From the NCBI GenBank assembly GCA_016710325.1, contig JADJXK010000001.1, forward strand, positions 682,001 to 746,000: a stretch of 64,000 nt of DNA. The letters are read 5' to 3'. Position 1 is the first letter of the stretch; every line of letters begins with the position of its first letter. The stretch comes from Candidatus Leptofilum proximum. GTDB lineage: Bacteria > Chloroflexota > Anaerolineae > Promineifilales > Promineifilaceae. The position numbers and the translations under genes were made by a program. The notes under the pieces were generated by a model. The model was not told the origin of the DNA. It made no database searches and was given only the letters and a program-made list of their open reading frames with translations. Below are positions 36,101 to 43,444 of the stretch, in pieces.

Positions 36101-36973
36101 CAAAGAAAGTGGCTCAGACGGGGCCACATCAAAAATACCACGCACCTGATCATAAGTGCTGTCGGAGATTAGAATGCCGTTGGGTGGGGCCTTTTCTTCT
36201 AGACCGCTGGCTATTTTGACGGTGTCACCAATAATGGTGAACTCGCCCCCTGTGCTTTCTTGTTCTAGCAATACCGGGCCGGTGCTGATGCCAATGCGAA
36301 TGGAAAGGGGAATGTCCTGCGCTTTTTTCATCTCTTTGAGGCTGGTTTGCATATCAAGGGCGGCTTTGATGGCCCGTGATATGTCGTCAGGATGGGCGGT
36401 GTTTGCCCCAAACAACGCCGTTAGTTTTTCGCCAGAGCGGCTGTTGACCAGACCGCCTTGTTGGGTAACAGCTGCATCCAGCCGCTGCCATGCCTGCGCC
36501 ACCAAATCCCGGAGTGTTTCCAGATCCGCCCCCTGGTACATCATGGTAAAACCAGATTGCTGGGCATATAGCACGGTCACCTGCTTGCGCTGAGGTGGCA
36601 GCTTTGGCGACTTGAGGACCTCCAACTGTTGCCGCAGTGGGGTCAGGGCGGCCTCAACGATGACATCCCCCAGCGTCACTCGTTGTGCTTCCAAGGCGGC
36701 GATGGCTTGTTCTAATTTCCCATGTTCGCTTGAAGCAGCTGGTACGTCAGTGGCTAGTTGCCAATCCAGACGGGGTCGCATCGCCTGGCAGCGGGCGATG
36801 AAATCTGGAAAATTGCCAACCCGTTCACAGTAAGCAATTAGTTCAGGGATTTTTTCCAGCTTGCTGCGACCGGGCAGCTCTTCATAATCCAGACGAATGT
36901 CGAAGCAAAGGTCTCTGAGTTCGGCCTCGCTGAAAGCGGTACGTAGTAGCTGCCGCAGCAATCCTCGGTCCAT
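33164..36973 (-). CDS. EAD-like/degenerate nucleotidyl cyclase/STAND ATPase/TPR protein
   Basis: A 1269-residue signalling protein. Residues 1-70 (LLRQLLRTAFSEAELRDLCF, DYEELPG, IAYCERVGNFPDFI) resemble effector-associated (death-like) adaptor domains of bacterial conflict proteins. A helical linker (about 86-120) leads to a class III cyclase domain (about 130-305), where both metal Asp positions are changed (VTVLYAQQSGFT with Gln138; GGLVNSRSGEKLTALFG with Glu for Asp), so it is probably not catalytic. A STAND-type ATPase follows with Walker A GESGLGKSR (355-363) and Walker B VVIFLENLQWAD, then about ten TPRs (to 1200). The ATG at 36973 has AGGTGG upstream and is chosen over 36991. The gene is intact although surrounded by IS remnants. 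It may recruit a partner with a matching EAD. Role in defence is inferred. Confidence 0.88.
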   Translation of the reverse strand: MDRGLLRQLLRTAFSEAELRDLCFDIRLDYEELPGRSKLEKIPELIAYCERVGNFPDFIARCQAMRPRLDWQLATDVPAASSEHGKLEQAIAALEAQRVTLGDVIVEAALTPLRQQLEVLKSPKLPPQRKQVTVLYAQQSGFTMMYQGADLETLRDLVAQAWQRLDAAVTQQGGLVNSRSGEKLTALFGANTAHPDDISRAIKAALDMQTSLKEMKKAQDIPLSIRIGISTGPVLLEQESTGGEFTIIGDTVKIASGLEEKAPPNGILISDSTYDQVRGIFDVAPSEPLSLRGRAGPVLCYQVRGMKAIAFNVERHSVAGVTTRMIGRDFELAQLQEAYLAAAEDSERQMVTITGESGLGKSRLLDEGYDWLELRPERIRFFKAEAHAETESTPYGLLNGLLSQRIAGLENSTAKQRHQALTSHLSDTFLPDPEAEMKTHFIGQLLGFNFTDSPHLQPVAEDPKQLQDRATLYLIDYFNRHALLNPVVIFLENLQWADDSSLDLFNRLALGLAGKPVLIAAAAELSFWEHRPHWGEGYEWHTRLTLRPLSRRDSRRLLEDILQKMDNPPEALSQQILDRAAGNPLYLVEIVQMLLREGTIIAEGEKWTLKDAGLDRLRVPESLVGILQANLDALSLPERSALRQAAVMGSTFWNRAVARLAGDAAGEKLQSTDQVLAQLHGREIISRRESSRFAIADEYAFRNKMLHQVARDSVPRRGQMVYHALAAQWLLEQCEDQADEFSGEIADHLARSGQTEKAVEWLQRAGDYASTRYAHAEAIAYYGRALTLTPDEAIDARIDLLLKREAGYHLRGERASQAEDITQLEAVTTDLANVTLQARVALRRAEYATAISDYPAAVQAAQNGLTLAQQTGETDLIVRTYLALAKAFMWQGEYSQARHYLLQALAQSNTAHQLKLQADSLGNLGNIASYEGDDNEAHTYFEQAQAIYRKLGNKLGEAKVLNNLGVVASRQGDDARARTYYEPSIRLHREVGDLLGESTAIFNFGKVLANEGDYAGARTYYEQSMTIARQIGYRRGEGLLFNNLGLLESQVGNTAGARAYFEESLAVAREIGDRVREGQSLGNLGMVAQFEEDFAAAREYCQRALIIQREIGDKDGQCFSLTFLGDALVDLGELQAAVEAFTDALNLRRQLGQQAEAIETEASLALVWLIQKKLAPALDSVDEILAWLETHSLDKIGQSSQVKLICYKVLMACAGEDATINACATELLSEAYKALMAQADRFSEPSERQLFLENIPHNREIIAAWEAQD

Positions 36974-37102
36974 GATGTACCACCTGCTCATTTCTGTGAG
37001 CGTACCCGTGATAGGCCAATTTCTTTAAACGTAGAAACGATGTCGATATGATAACCCAGTCGAGTGATAAAATCATGGCGTAATATGTACGATCACAACA
37101 TA

Positions 37103-37661
37103 TTACTTGAGAGAGCCACATCTGGATGGGTAAATATGCTTCGGGATAGGGGACTTCCATTGGGCAGGAAATTGTTCCATTTGAGCCACGAAGCGTGCCC
37201 CAGGCTGCGGCATATTCCCGATTTCACTTGCCAGGGCTTAATTTCATTTTTTTAAGCACTTCGCCCACGGCCACATAGCTAATGGCGTCAATGACTTCCA
37301 GCGACACCAAACTATCCGCCAGCAGGCGCAGGGTCCAGCGGTCATACCCTTGCGGGGCATCACTGCAAGCCAAAGCCGTAATCTTGGCCCGTGCCAGACC
37401 GTCAATCGTCGCCGGGCGACCGGGTCGCGGTTTATCGGTCAGGCATTCCAACCCGCTTTCTTTGTATTTCGTCGCCCAGGTTGAGGCCGCTTGCTGCGTC
37501 ACACCAACAATAGAGGCGACTTCTGTAAAGGTTCGACCGCGATCAAGCTCAAGCAAAGCTAACGCGCGTTGATAGGTGCGGGCAGGCAACTGGCCTTTCT
37601 TTATCAGGTTTTGCAAATACGTTCGATCATCATTTGTGAGGGTAACATGTTCTTTTTTCAT
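37103..37661 (-). pseudogene. IS630-family transposase, truncated
   Basis: Residues 1-145 from ATG 37661 to 37224 form the IS630 N-terminal part: helix-turn-helix RTFTEVASIVGVTQQAASTWATKYKESGLECL followed by DKPRPGRPATIDG and the linker EVLKKMKLSPGK, then a stop. A short piece in another frame (about 37215 to 37103; QPGARFVAQMEQF) is the start of the catalytic part, after which the DDE domain is absent. Hence only the left third of the element survives. It lies between the STAND gene and the ISAzo13-like element. Confidence 0.8.
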
Positions 37662-37728
37662 CCCTTGAGCTTATCGAGCTTTTGCATGAAAACAAGAAAT
37701 TCAATTTATTTGTGTTACGCTGTACTTA

Positions 37729-39095
37729 GGGTTCGTTCGTTAACAACTTTGGATATTGGGTAAAATAGCCGCCAATCAATTTAGCCAATTGGAGGCCATA
37801 TGACCGTAATCCATCAATGTGAATGTGCGATTTGTCAGCAATCTGAATCTCATCCAGAACAGGCGCAACATCAACGAATGAACTTGTTTATGAGCCGCCT
37901 CGATGAACAACAACGCCGCTGGTATGCCGCACTTGAAGCCCAAAAATTGGGTCACGGCGGAACGACGCTGATAGCCAGGATAACCGGGCTATCTGTGGAA
38001 ACCATTCGGCGCGGTCGATATGAATTAGACAACGATTTGGCGGACCGACCCGTTGACCGGGTACGCCAGGCCGGGGGTGGTCGTCAAGCAGTTGAAAAAA
38101 ACGCCGTCCATTACCACCGCCCTCCAAGAAGTAATTGATGATGACATTGCTGGCGACCCGATGGTTGACCACAAATGGGTCCGTCGTTCTCTGCAATATT
38201 TGGCCCAGGCCCTGGTTAAACGGCGTTTTCGGATTGGTCCGACCACTGTGCGCCGTTTGTTGAAGAAACTGAACTATCGCTTGTTCGGCAATTGTCAAAG
38301 TCTGACACCCCGGCATCCTGACCGAGATAAGCAATTTCGCTTCATCCGCCGGGTGAAGAAACTATTCCTGACCGCAGGTTGGCCGGTTATCAGTGTCGAT
38401 ACCAAAAAGAAGGAGTTGATTGGCAATGTCAAAAATGCCGGACGTATTTGGGAACAAGCGCCCACATTGGTTAATGCCCATGACTTTCTTTCTGAAGCAA
38501 TGGGTCGGGCAACACCGTACGGCATCTATGACCTGGTCCATCAGCAAGGCTCTGTCTATGTCGGCACTTCTTATGATACGCCTGAATTCGCTGCTTATGC
38601 CATTGCCCAGTGGTGGGCTGACCCCGACCGCCCTCGCTTTGCCCGCGAAGACAAACTGCTCATTCTCTGTGATGCCGGAGGCAGCAATAATTGCCGTTAC
38701 TGGCGCTGGAAAATCGAGGTGCAAAAGCAACTGGCTGACGCGTTTGGCATTGAGGTGATGATTTGTCATTATCCCACCGGGGCCTCCAAATGGAATCCCA
38801 TTGAACACCGGCTCTTCAGCGAGATTTCCAAGAATTGGGCGGGTAAACCTTTACGCTCTTTTCAGACCACACTCAATTACATTCGGGATACCACAACGGA
38901 AACGGGGCTGAAGGTCCAAGCGTGCCTAGTTGAACGGGTCTTTGATAAAGGGATCAAGTATGACCCTGACGAACGGGACAACCTCAATTTACAGCGTTGT
39001 CGTACCTGTCCTACTTGGAACTATATCCTTCAACCACAGGTTTGTTCTGGATGATATTCGATTGTTAATGTCCAAAGTTATTTTTGATTGAACCC
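37729..39095 (+). mobile_element. ISAzo13-like insertion sequence, 1367 bp
   Basis: Ends are imperfect inverted repeats: GGGTTC...AACTTTGGATATT on the left and the complement of GGACATT-like/AACTTTGG...GGGTTC on the right (about 30 bp with a divergent middle). The trinucleotide TTA borders both ends (37726-37728, 39096-39098), a likely target duplication. It carries one transposase gene and no ACGGCCGT copy. It landed beside the older IS630 remnant. Confidence 0.8.
37800..39054 (+). pseudogene. ISAzo13-like transposase, one frame break
   Basis: Starts at ATG 37800 (GGAGG upstream) with an N-terminal HTH part (LDEQQRRWYAALEAQKLGHGGTTLIARITGLSVETIRRG) and continues after a single frame change at the A run 38095-38101 into the DDE domain of the Rhodopirellula-type transposase: GDPMVDHKWVRRSLQYLA, VISVDTKKKELIGN, ILCDAGGSNNCRYWRWK, HYPTGASKWNPIEHRLFSEISKNW. 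With one A fewer the reading is continuous (QAVEKTPSITTAL). Otherwise intact, so either a recent mutation or a sequencing error. About 417 residues if corrected. Confidence 0.85.
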
Positions 39096-39405
39096 TTAGT
39101 GCGACCAAGCGCCAGTAATCGGAGAATAGCAGCGCGATGATAAAAGCCAGGTCAAACAGCACGAAATCGTCGGTATGGCAATCACTAACCCGAGGCTCAA
39201 TAAGCCGAACAGGCTTGACGAAATGGCTGCGGCTGAAGCTAATAAGCGCCATCAGCTCATTGTTGTTTTCACAGGCATGACACCACGCCAACGACGGATG
39301 ACGCTTCCAAACGACTGTGCCCCTCGATCTTGGTCCTGGCCGGAAGCCAGCATGGTGTGTTCTGTAATGGCGTGCACCAATCCGGCCGGAGACCGGTAAC
39401 GTCTG
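39096..39405. other. Region with a possible gene remnant cut by the ISAzo13-like element
   Basis: The minus strand has broken frames with hydrophobic stretches (LFGLLSLGLVIAIP in one frame) that end at the insertion sequence. No family was recognised, so no gene is called. Confidence 0.35.
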
Positions 39406-39479
39406 TCAGACCAAATTACTCAACTCGCCAATCTTTTTTTCGACCGTGATACAATTGGCATAACAATCCTATATGCGGG
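39406..39479 (+). repeat. Copy B of the tRNA-Pro upstream region, without a tRNA
   Basis: Repeats 11086-11157 with about five mismatches, including the extended -10 TGATACAAT, and stops matching just after ATATGCGG, the point where the tRNA would begin. No tRNA follows. The region to 39706 shows nothing further. Confidence 0.85.
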
Positions 39480-39706
39480 CGTAATGTGCAAAAACTCCGA
39501 TCACGGATTAATTGGTTAATGAGAGGCAGAATTTAGCGGAGGGGACGTAACAACTAGAAGGGAATCACGATTCAATCATTAGCGAATCAAGGGTCAGTTT
39601 AGGCAAACCAAGCAGCTCAGACGTGTAATCTTTTCGTTAATGGCCGTGTTCAACCAGCCCTGTTCTATAACAAGCATGAAGAGCCGCATCTCAGATTGAA
39701 TTCAAG

Positions 39707-39919
39707 TTAAGTTAGGCAAACGGCCGTCGTATCGGGAACACGAAAATAATCATTGATGACACCGCTCAATATTTGACTGCGCTTGACTTCCCCGGTTGTG
39801 GCAGGTTCCACGCGAGGAATGGGGGACTGTTGATTTAGCCCTTGATGAGGCCTGCGGCTGTTGTAGTAGTCGATGAATTCCTTTAGCACACGACGCAAAT
39901 GAGTTTCATTGAGAATCAC
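39707..39919 (-). pseudogene. Integrase-type (rve) transposase, C-terminal fragment
   Basis: Last 70 codons of a transposase closely related to the element at 40156-41900: both have NE.HLRRVL.E...YYN.RRPHQGL.QQSPIPR.EP..TG.V then GVINDYFR.PD..AVC.T. The fragment begins abruptly at 39919, with no catalytic residues left except downstream of the DDE Glu. It lies in inverse orientation to the larger copy. Confidence 0.8.
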
Positions 39920-40155
39920 AAGATGAGGGGTGGACGTGTCACTTTACATGGCCCGTTTTTTGGGTCGTACGTCCCATTTTCCAGGACGCCAGTCTCAAAA
40001 AACGAGACGGTATTGAAATCCAGGTCCCGTTTCTTGGGCGTACCCTGCAAAAACCATGATCGAGAACAACTACTCGAGAGAAAACAAGCGAGTAATACCT
40101 TTGCCGAACACTTTGATACAATCCTTCTCTATCTCAATTGGTGTAGGATTTTCTC

Positions 40156-41196
40156 ATGGGTTGGTTCATTCTGGCACACATTTTTTCAACGATATTGTCA
40201 TTGATTCAAGTAAGGCGTTTATCTGAAAAAGATAAGGACCTGGAGATTGTCATCTTGCGCCATCAATTGGCAGTGATGACCCGTTTGCACGCCAAGCCAG
40301 TTAAGCCCAATCGGGTTGAAAAAGTGACCTTGGCCATGATGACAAAGAAACTCAAACAATCGACCCATCAATCTGCCAAGCAACTTCGTGATGTGATCCG
40401 CATCATACAGCCAGATACAGTTCTGCGGTGGCACCGAGAATTGGCTTGAAGACAATGGTCTTATCCCCAAAATAACAAAGGGGGTCGCTCCAAGATACAT
40501 CAAGAAAAAGAGACCTTGATCGTGCGCCTAGCCAAAGAGAATCTGCGCTGGGGCTATGGTAAAATCGAAGGAGAGTTGCTCAAGTTAGGGTACAAGGTGT
40601 CACTCACCACGATTCGCAATGTACTCGACCGAAACGGCTTTGTGCCAGCTCCGGTTCGCTATGGTTCAATCGGTTGGAAAACCATGATGAATCATTACAA
40701 AGAGCAGTTACTCGCGTGCGATTTTTTTACCATCGAAACGATTTTTCTGCGGACGGTGTATGTGCTCGTGTTTATCGAGATTGGCAGCCGACGTGTTCAC
40801 TTGGCCGGCATCAGCAGCCATCCTGATGGTCGGTGGGTGGCCCAACAGGCCAGGCAGATGGTCTGGCAAATTGAAGAGTACGAAACAAAATTTCGTTGTC
40901 TTATTCGTGATAACGACAGCAAATACACAGAAGCCTTTGACAACGTCTTTGAATCACAACAAACGCATATTATCCCTACACCGATCCAAGCGCCGAATGC
41001 CAATTCATATATGGAACGTTGGATCAGAAGCGTTCGTCAAGAGTGCTTCGACCACATATTGATAATCAATGAAGCGCATCTGCGACGTGTACTCAATGAG
41101 TATCTGGCCTACTACAATGCTCGAAGACCACATCAAGGGCTTGAGCAACAGTCTCCGATTCCTCGTCCAGAGCCGGTGAGGACTGGCAGAGTCAAT
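40156..41196 (+). pseudogene. Integrase-type (rve) transposase, 5' part, with in-frame stop
   Basis: Transposase with HTH/coiled N-terminus (LRHQLAVMTRLHAK, VLRWHRELA), an in-frame TGA at 40447-40449 where the family continues with R-(R/K)-x-W, and then the same frame through ENLRWGYGKIEGEL and an intact catalytic set: LACDFF (D), RDNDSKY (D) and PNANSYMERWIRSVRQE (E). At 41197 it is entered by an IS200-type element; the last residues before it are EPVRTGRVN. The other 25 codons are at 41826-41900. If the stop and insertion are removed, it is about 370 residues. Inactive as it stands. Confidence 0.85.
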
Positions 41197-41198
41197 TA

Positions 41199-41217
41199 CC
41201 ACCACCAAAGGTGGTGG
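41199..41217. repeat. IS200 right-end hairpin
   Basis: Eight-bp perfect stem CCACCACC/GGTGGTGG with AAA loop; the TnpA recognition structure at the transposase 3' side. Confidence 0.85.
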
Positions 41218-41255
41218 CTTGAAATAATGCACCTAGAAGGTGCGATGGTGCTTAC

Positions 41256-41702
41256 CTAGTCAAACAACTTACCTTGTGTGGCTTCCGCGTCGCTCTCTTT
41301 CTTGTGTTGCCACCTTACATACTTGCGGATGCGTTCCTCATCCAAACCAATGGTACTGACACAATACCCTCGTGACCAAAGGTGTTGTCCCCAGTACCGT
41401 TTCCGCAATTGCGCAAATCGGTCAAAGGTTCGCAGGGCCAGTTTACCTTTCAGGAATCCCATGAATTCCGATACCGCATACTTGGGTGGCAGGGACACCA
41501 CTAGATGGATATGGTCTTCTTGAATGTTCACTTCCAATACTTCGACGCCATCTTTTTGACTGCACAGTTGGTAGATCTGCTCTTTGAGATACGTTGCCAC
41601 TTCCTTCTGCAGGATTTTGTACCGATACTTTGGACAGAATACGATGTGATACTTGCACTCATACAACGAGTGGGCTAACTTCTTGAATTGACGAGTAGTC
41701 AT
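41256..41702 (-). CDS. tnpA: IS200/IS605-family Y1 transposase TnpA
   Basis: A 148-residue HUH single-strand transposase. The metal-binding HUH pair is HIH in EDHIHLVVSLPP (about residues 63-69) and the nucleophilic Tyr is in SRGYCVSTIG (about 113). The N-terminus (LYECKYHIVFCPKYRYKIL) and length match the IS200 group; no frame breaks, so it may be active. It lies antisense to the host transposase gene that it interrupts. The ATG at 41702 has only weak ribosome-site sequence, as usual in this family. Confidence 0.95.
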   Translation of the reverse strand: MTTRQFKKLAHSLYECKYHIVFCPKYRYKILQKEVATYLKEQIYQLCSQKDGVEVLEVNIQEDHIHLVVSLPPKYAVSEFMGFLKGKLALRTFDRFAQLRKRYWGQHLWSRGYCVSTIGLDEERIRKYVRWQHKKESDAEATQGKLFD

Positions 41703-41787
41703 TGTCTATCTCCTATTAGTTTCGCACCTTCTAGGTAGATAGATACTACTCGTCACAATCAATACACTGGTGGAACCATTACTTTTT

Positions 41788-41806
41788 CCACTGCCAGAGG
41801 CAGTGG
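41788..41806. repeat. IS200 left-end hairpin
   Basis: Eight-bp perfect stem CCACTGCC/GGCAGTGG with AGA loop, on the promoter side of tnpA. Confidence 0.85.
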
Positions 41807-41825
41807 TTTAATCTGATTAATTAAT

Positions 41826-41900
41826 CGACGCCAAGTTCTGGGCGGCGTCATCAACGATTACTTTCGTTCCCCAGACAAATCGGCCGTTTGCCCAACCTGA
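41826..41900 (+). pseudogene. Integrase-type transposase, 3' end beyond the IS200 insertion
   Basis: Reads RRQVLGGVINDYFRSPDKSAVCPT then TGA, which matches the C-terminus of the fragment at 39707-39919 (SQILSGVINDYFRVPDTTAVCLT) almost residue by residue. It is the displaced tail of the transposase at 40156-41196. Confidence 0.85.
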
Positions 41901-41936
41901 TTTAATTTCTAACTGATAGCTGATTCCAATTTCCTG

Positions 41937-42404
41937 TTAAAAAACAGAGGTTATCTTGGCACGCTTGTTGTTGAGAAACTGGCGGAATCTCAGGCATTGA
42001 TCGCTCAAAACTTTGTCATTTGCCAGCTCATTAGCTTTCTGGTTCATCGTGGAACTACTATCAAAACACGCCGCAACTTGTCTCATTGAGCCTCGATCAT
42101 AGTAATTGCACCATACGCCGTCGCCCAGCTGCCCGCGCACCTTGGTGGCCAAAACAATGCTATCGCGCCGAACTTTGCTGGCTGCCAACCAATCGCCGAT
42201 GATGCGCTCGCTTTCGCCGCCCTTGTTGCCATCCACCCAGCGTGAGTAGACATCGGCCGTGTCGAAGAAGTTGCAGCCCCGCTCCACCGCCCGGCTCATA
42301 ATCGCATGGGACGTGACGGCATCGGCCGACCAGCCAAATTGCATCGTGCCCAGGCAAATCGTGGATACCTTCAGGCCCGTCCGACCCAATCGTCGATATT
42401 CCAT
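41937..42404 (-). pseudogene. Aldo/keto reductase, 5' fragment with foreign tail
   Basis: The first 110 or so residues are a clear aldo/keto reductase start: MEYRRLGRTGLKVSTICLGT, then FFDTADVYSRWVDGNKGGESERIIGDWL with the catalytic Asp (DTAD) and Tyr (VYS), then LATKVRGQLGDG. After about residue 113 the family pattern ends and an unrelated sequence of some 40 residues (MRQVAACF to AKITSVF) follows to the stop. The lost part includes the rest of the barrel and the NADPH site, so it should be inactive. The break borders the insertion-sequence cluster, which presumably removed the 3' end. Confidence 0.8.
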
Positions 42405-42516
42405 CCGTTCCTCCTTTTTGCCACAGAGATCACAGAGAGTATAGAGATAGGTTTAATCTGCGTAATCTGTGGATGACCAATTCTTATACTTGCAAAGGGC
42501 ACAATCAGGCACCTGG

Positions 42517-43299
42517 TCACCGTGTCACCTTGTCACGTATAGCGGCCAGGATGAGCAGGCGGCTGCTGGATTCGTCGTAGGGAGATTGATCGTAATCGCC
42601 CCAGAGGTTCAAGAGTTTGAAGCCTGCTTCTTGCAGCAGCAGTTCCATTTGGTGTGGGTAGCGATAGTGGTACGTGCCGTGAACGATCGTCCGGTGCACC
42701 GGGCCGCCGTTTGGGGCAGAGACATCGTAAATCCAGGTGATGTGCAGGGTTTGATCGGCCGTCTCTAATTGGTTACTGGCCAGGTGCACAATCAGCTCGC
42801 CGGTTTCCGGGTCAGTCAGCACGTTTTCCAGGCTCAGCAGGGCATCTTCCGGCGTGCTGGCGATGTCTACCGGATTAGCCAGGTCGATGAAGAGACGGCC
42901 GTTTTCCCCCAAACACCCCCGCGCCTGTCGCAAAGCCGCCAGCGCCTGGGGTGTGTCCAGGTGCAGCAGCGTGTTGTACGGAACCACCACCAGACCGAAG
43001 GTTGGCGCACCGGGCAGCAAAAAGCGGGTCATGTCGGCCTGGTGAAGGGTGATGCGCTGCTGAACGGCCGCAGCCTCCTGCGCCACCCGCGCCCGCGCCC
43101 GATCCAACATCACCGTGGACAAATCAAGCCCGGTGACGGAATGCCCAGCCCGCGCCAGCGGCAGCAGCAACCGCCCGCTGCCGCAACCTAATTCCAACAC
43201 CGGCCCCCCCGTCTCGCTGGCCAGCTGCAAGACAAAGGGCAAATCGGCCGTCAGGCTGGCATGGGTCAGGTCGTAGAAGTGGGCAATCTGGTCATACAT
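42517..43299 (-). CDS. SAM-dependent methyltransferase, class I
   Basis: A 260-residue cytosolic methyltransferase of the Methyltransf_25 type. Motif I VLELGCGSGRLLLPLA (about 34-49) binds SAM, followed by GLDLSTVMLDRAR (acidic loop for the ribose), HQADMTRFLL and LVVVPYNTLLHL (motif II-like), and a C-terminal beta subdomain. The substrate is unknown. The stop codon lies inside a GGTGACA-type intergenic repeat, which supplies the last codons (KVTR). It stands alone between the damaged reductase and the crotonase gene on the same strand. Confidence 0.9.
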   Translation of the reverse strand: MYDQIAHFYDLTHASLTADLPFVLQLASETGGPVLELGCGSGRLLLPLARAGHSVTGLDLSTVMLDRARARVAQEAAAVQQRITLHQADMTRFLLPGAPTFGLVVVPYNTLLHLDTPQALAALRQARGCLGENGRLFIDLANPVDIASTPEDALLSLENVLTDPETGELIVHLASNQLETADQTLHITWIYDVSAPNGGPVHRTIVHGTYHYRYPHQMELLLQEAGFKLLNLWGDYDQSPYDESSSRLLILAAIRDKVTR

Positions 43300-43336
43300 G
43301 GGAGGGATTGTAGCGTAGGAGCGGGTAATTTGGTAA

Positions 43337-43444
43337 AGGGTGACAAGGTGACAAGGTGAACGGGTGAAGGGGTGAAGGGGTGAACGGGTTTACCAATAAC
43401 TGATCACCGCTTACCGCTTACCGATCACCGATTACCGTTTACCG
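43337..43444. repeat. Short tandem repeats, GGTGACA/GGTGAAGG and TTACCGATCACCG types
   Basis: A run of about 8-bp units (GTGACAAG, GTGAACGG, GTGAAGGG) at 43337-43392, followed by units of the type CTTACCG/ATCACCG at 43402-43444 that extend into the crotonase stop codon. Similar runs occur at 42511-42537, 44260-44416, 51411-51440 and 52137-52218. Confidence 0.75.

Larger units (their letters stand above)
41197..41822 (-). mobile_element. IS200/IS605-type insertion sequence, about 626 bp
   Basis: Boundaries are set by rejoining the interrupted transposase (GRVN at 41191-41196 to RRQVLGG at 41826); AAT is shared by both edges so each is uncertain by three bases. Subterminal hairpins typical of single-strand transposition are perfect: CCACCACC-AAA-GGTGGTGG (41199-41217) and CCACTGCC-AGA-GGCAGTGG (41788-41806). 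No terminal inverted repeats or target duplication, as expected of the family. Contains tnpA only, no tnpB. Confidence 0.88.

Noticed and set aside
39460..39500. Second tRNA gene after the duplicated promoter
   Set aside because: Similarity ends after the first few bases; no cloverleaf can be formed.
43337..43444. Possible CRISPR-like array
   Set aside because: Units are about 8 bp, contiguous and degenerate, with no spacers and no cas genes nearby.
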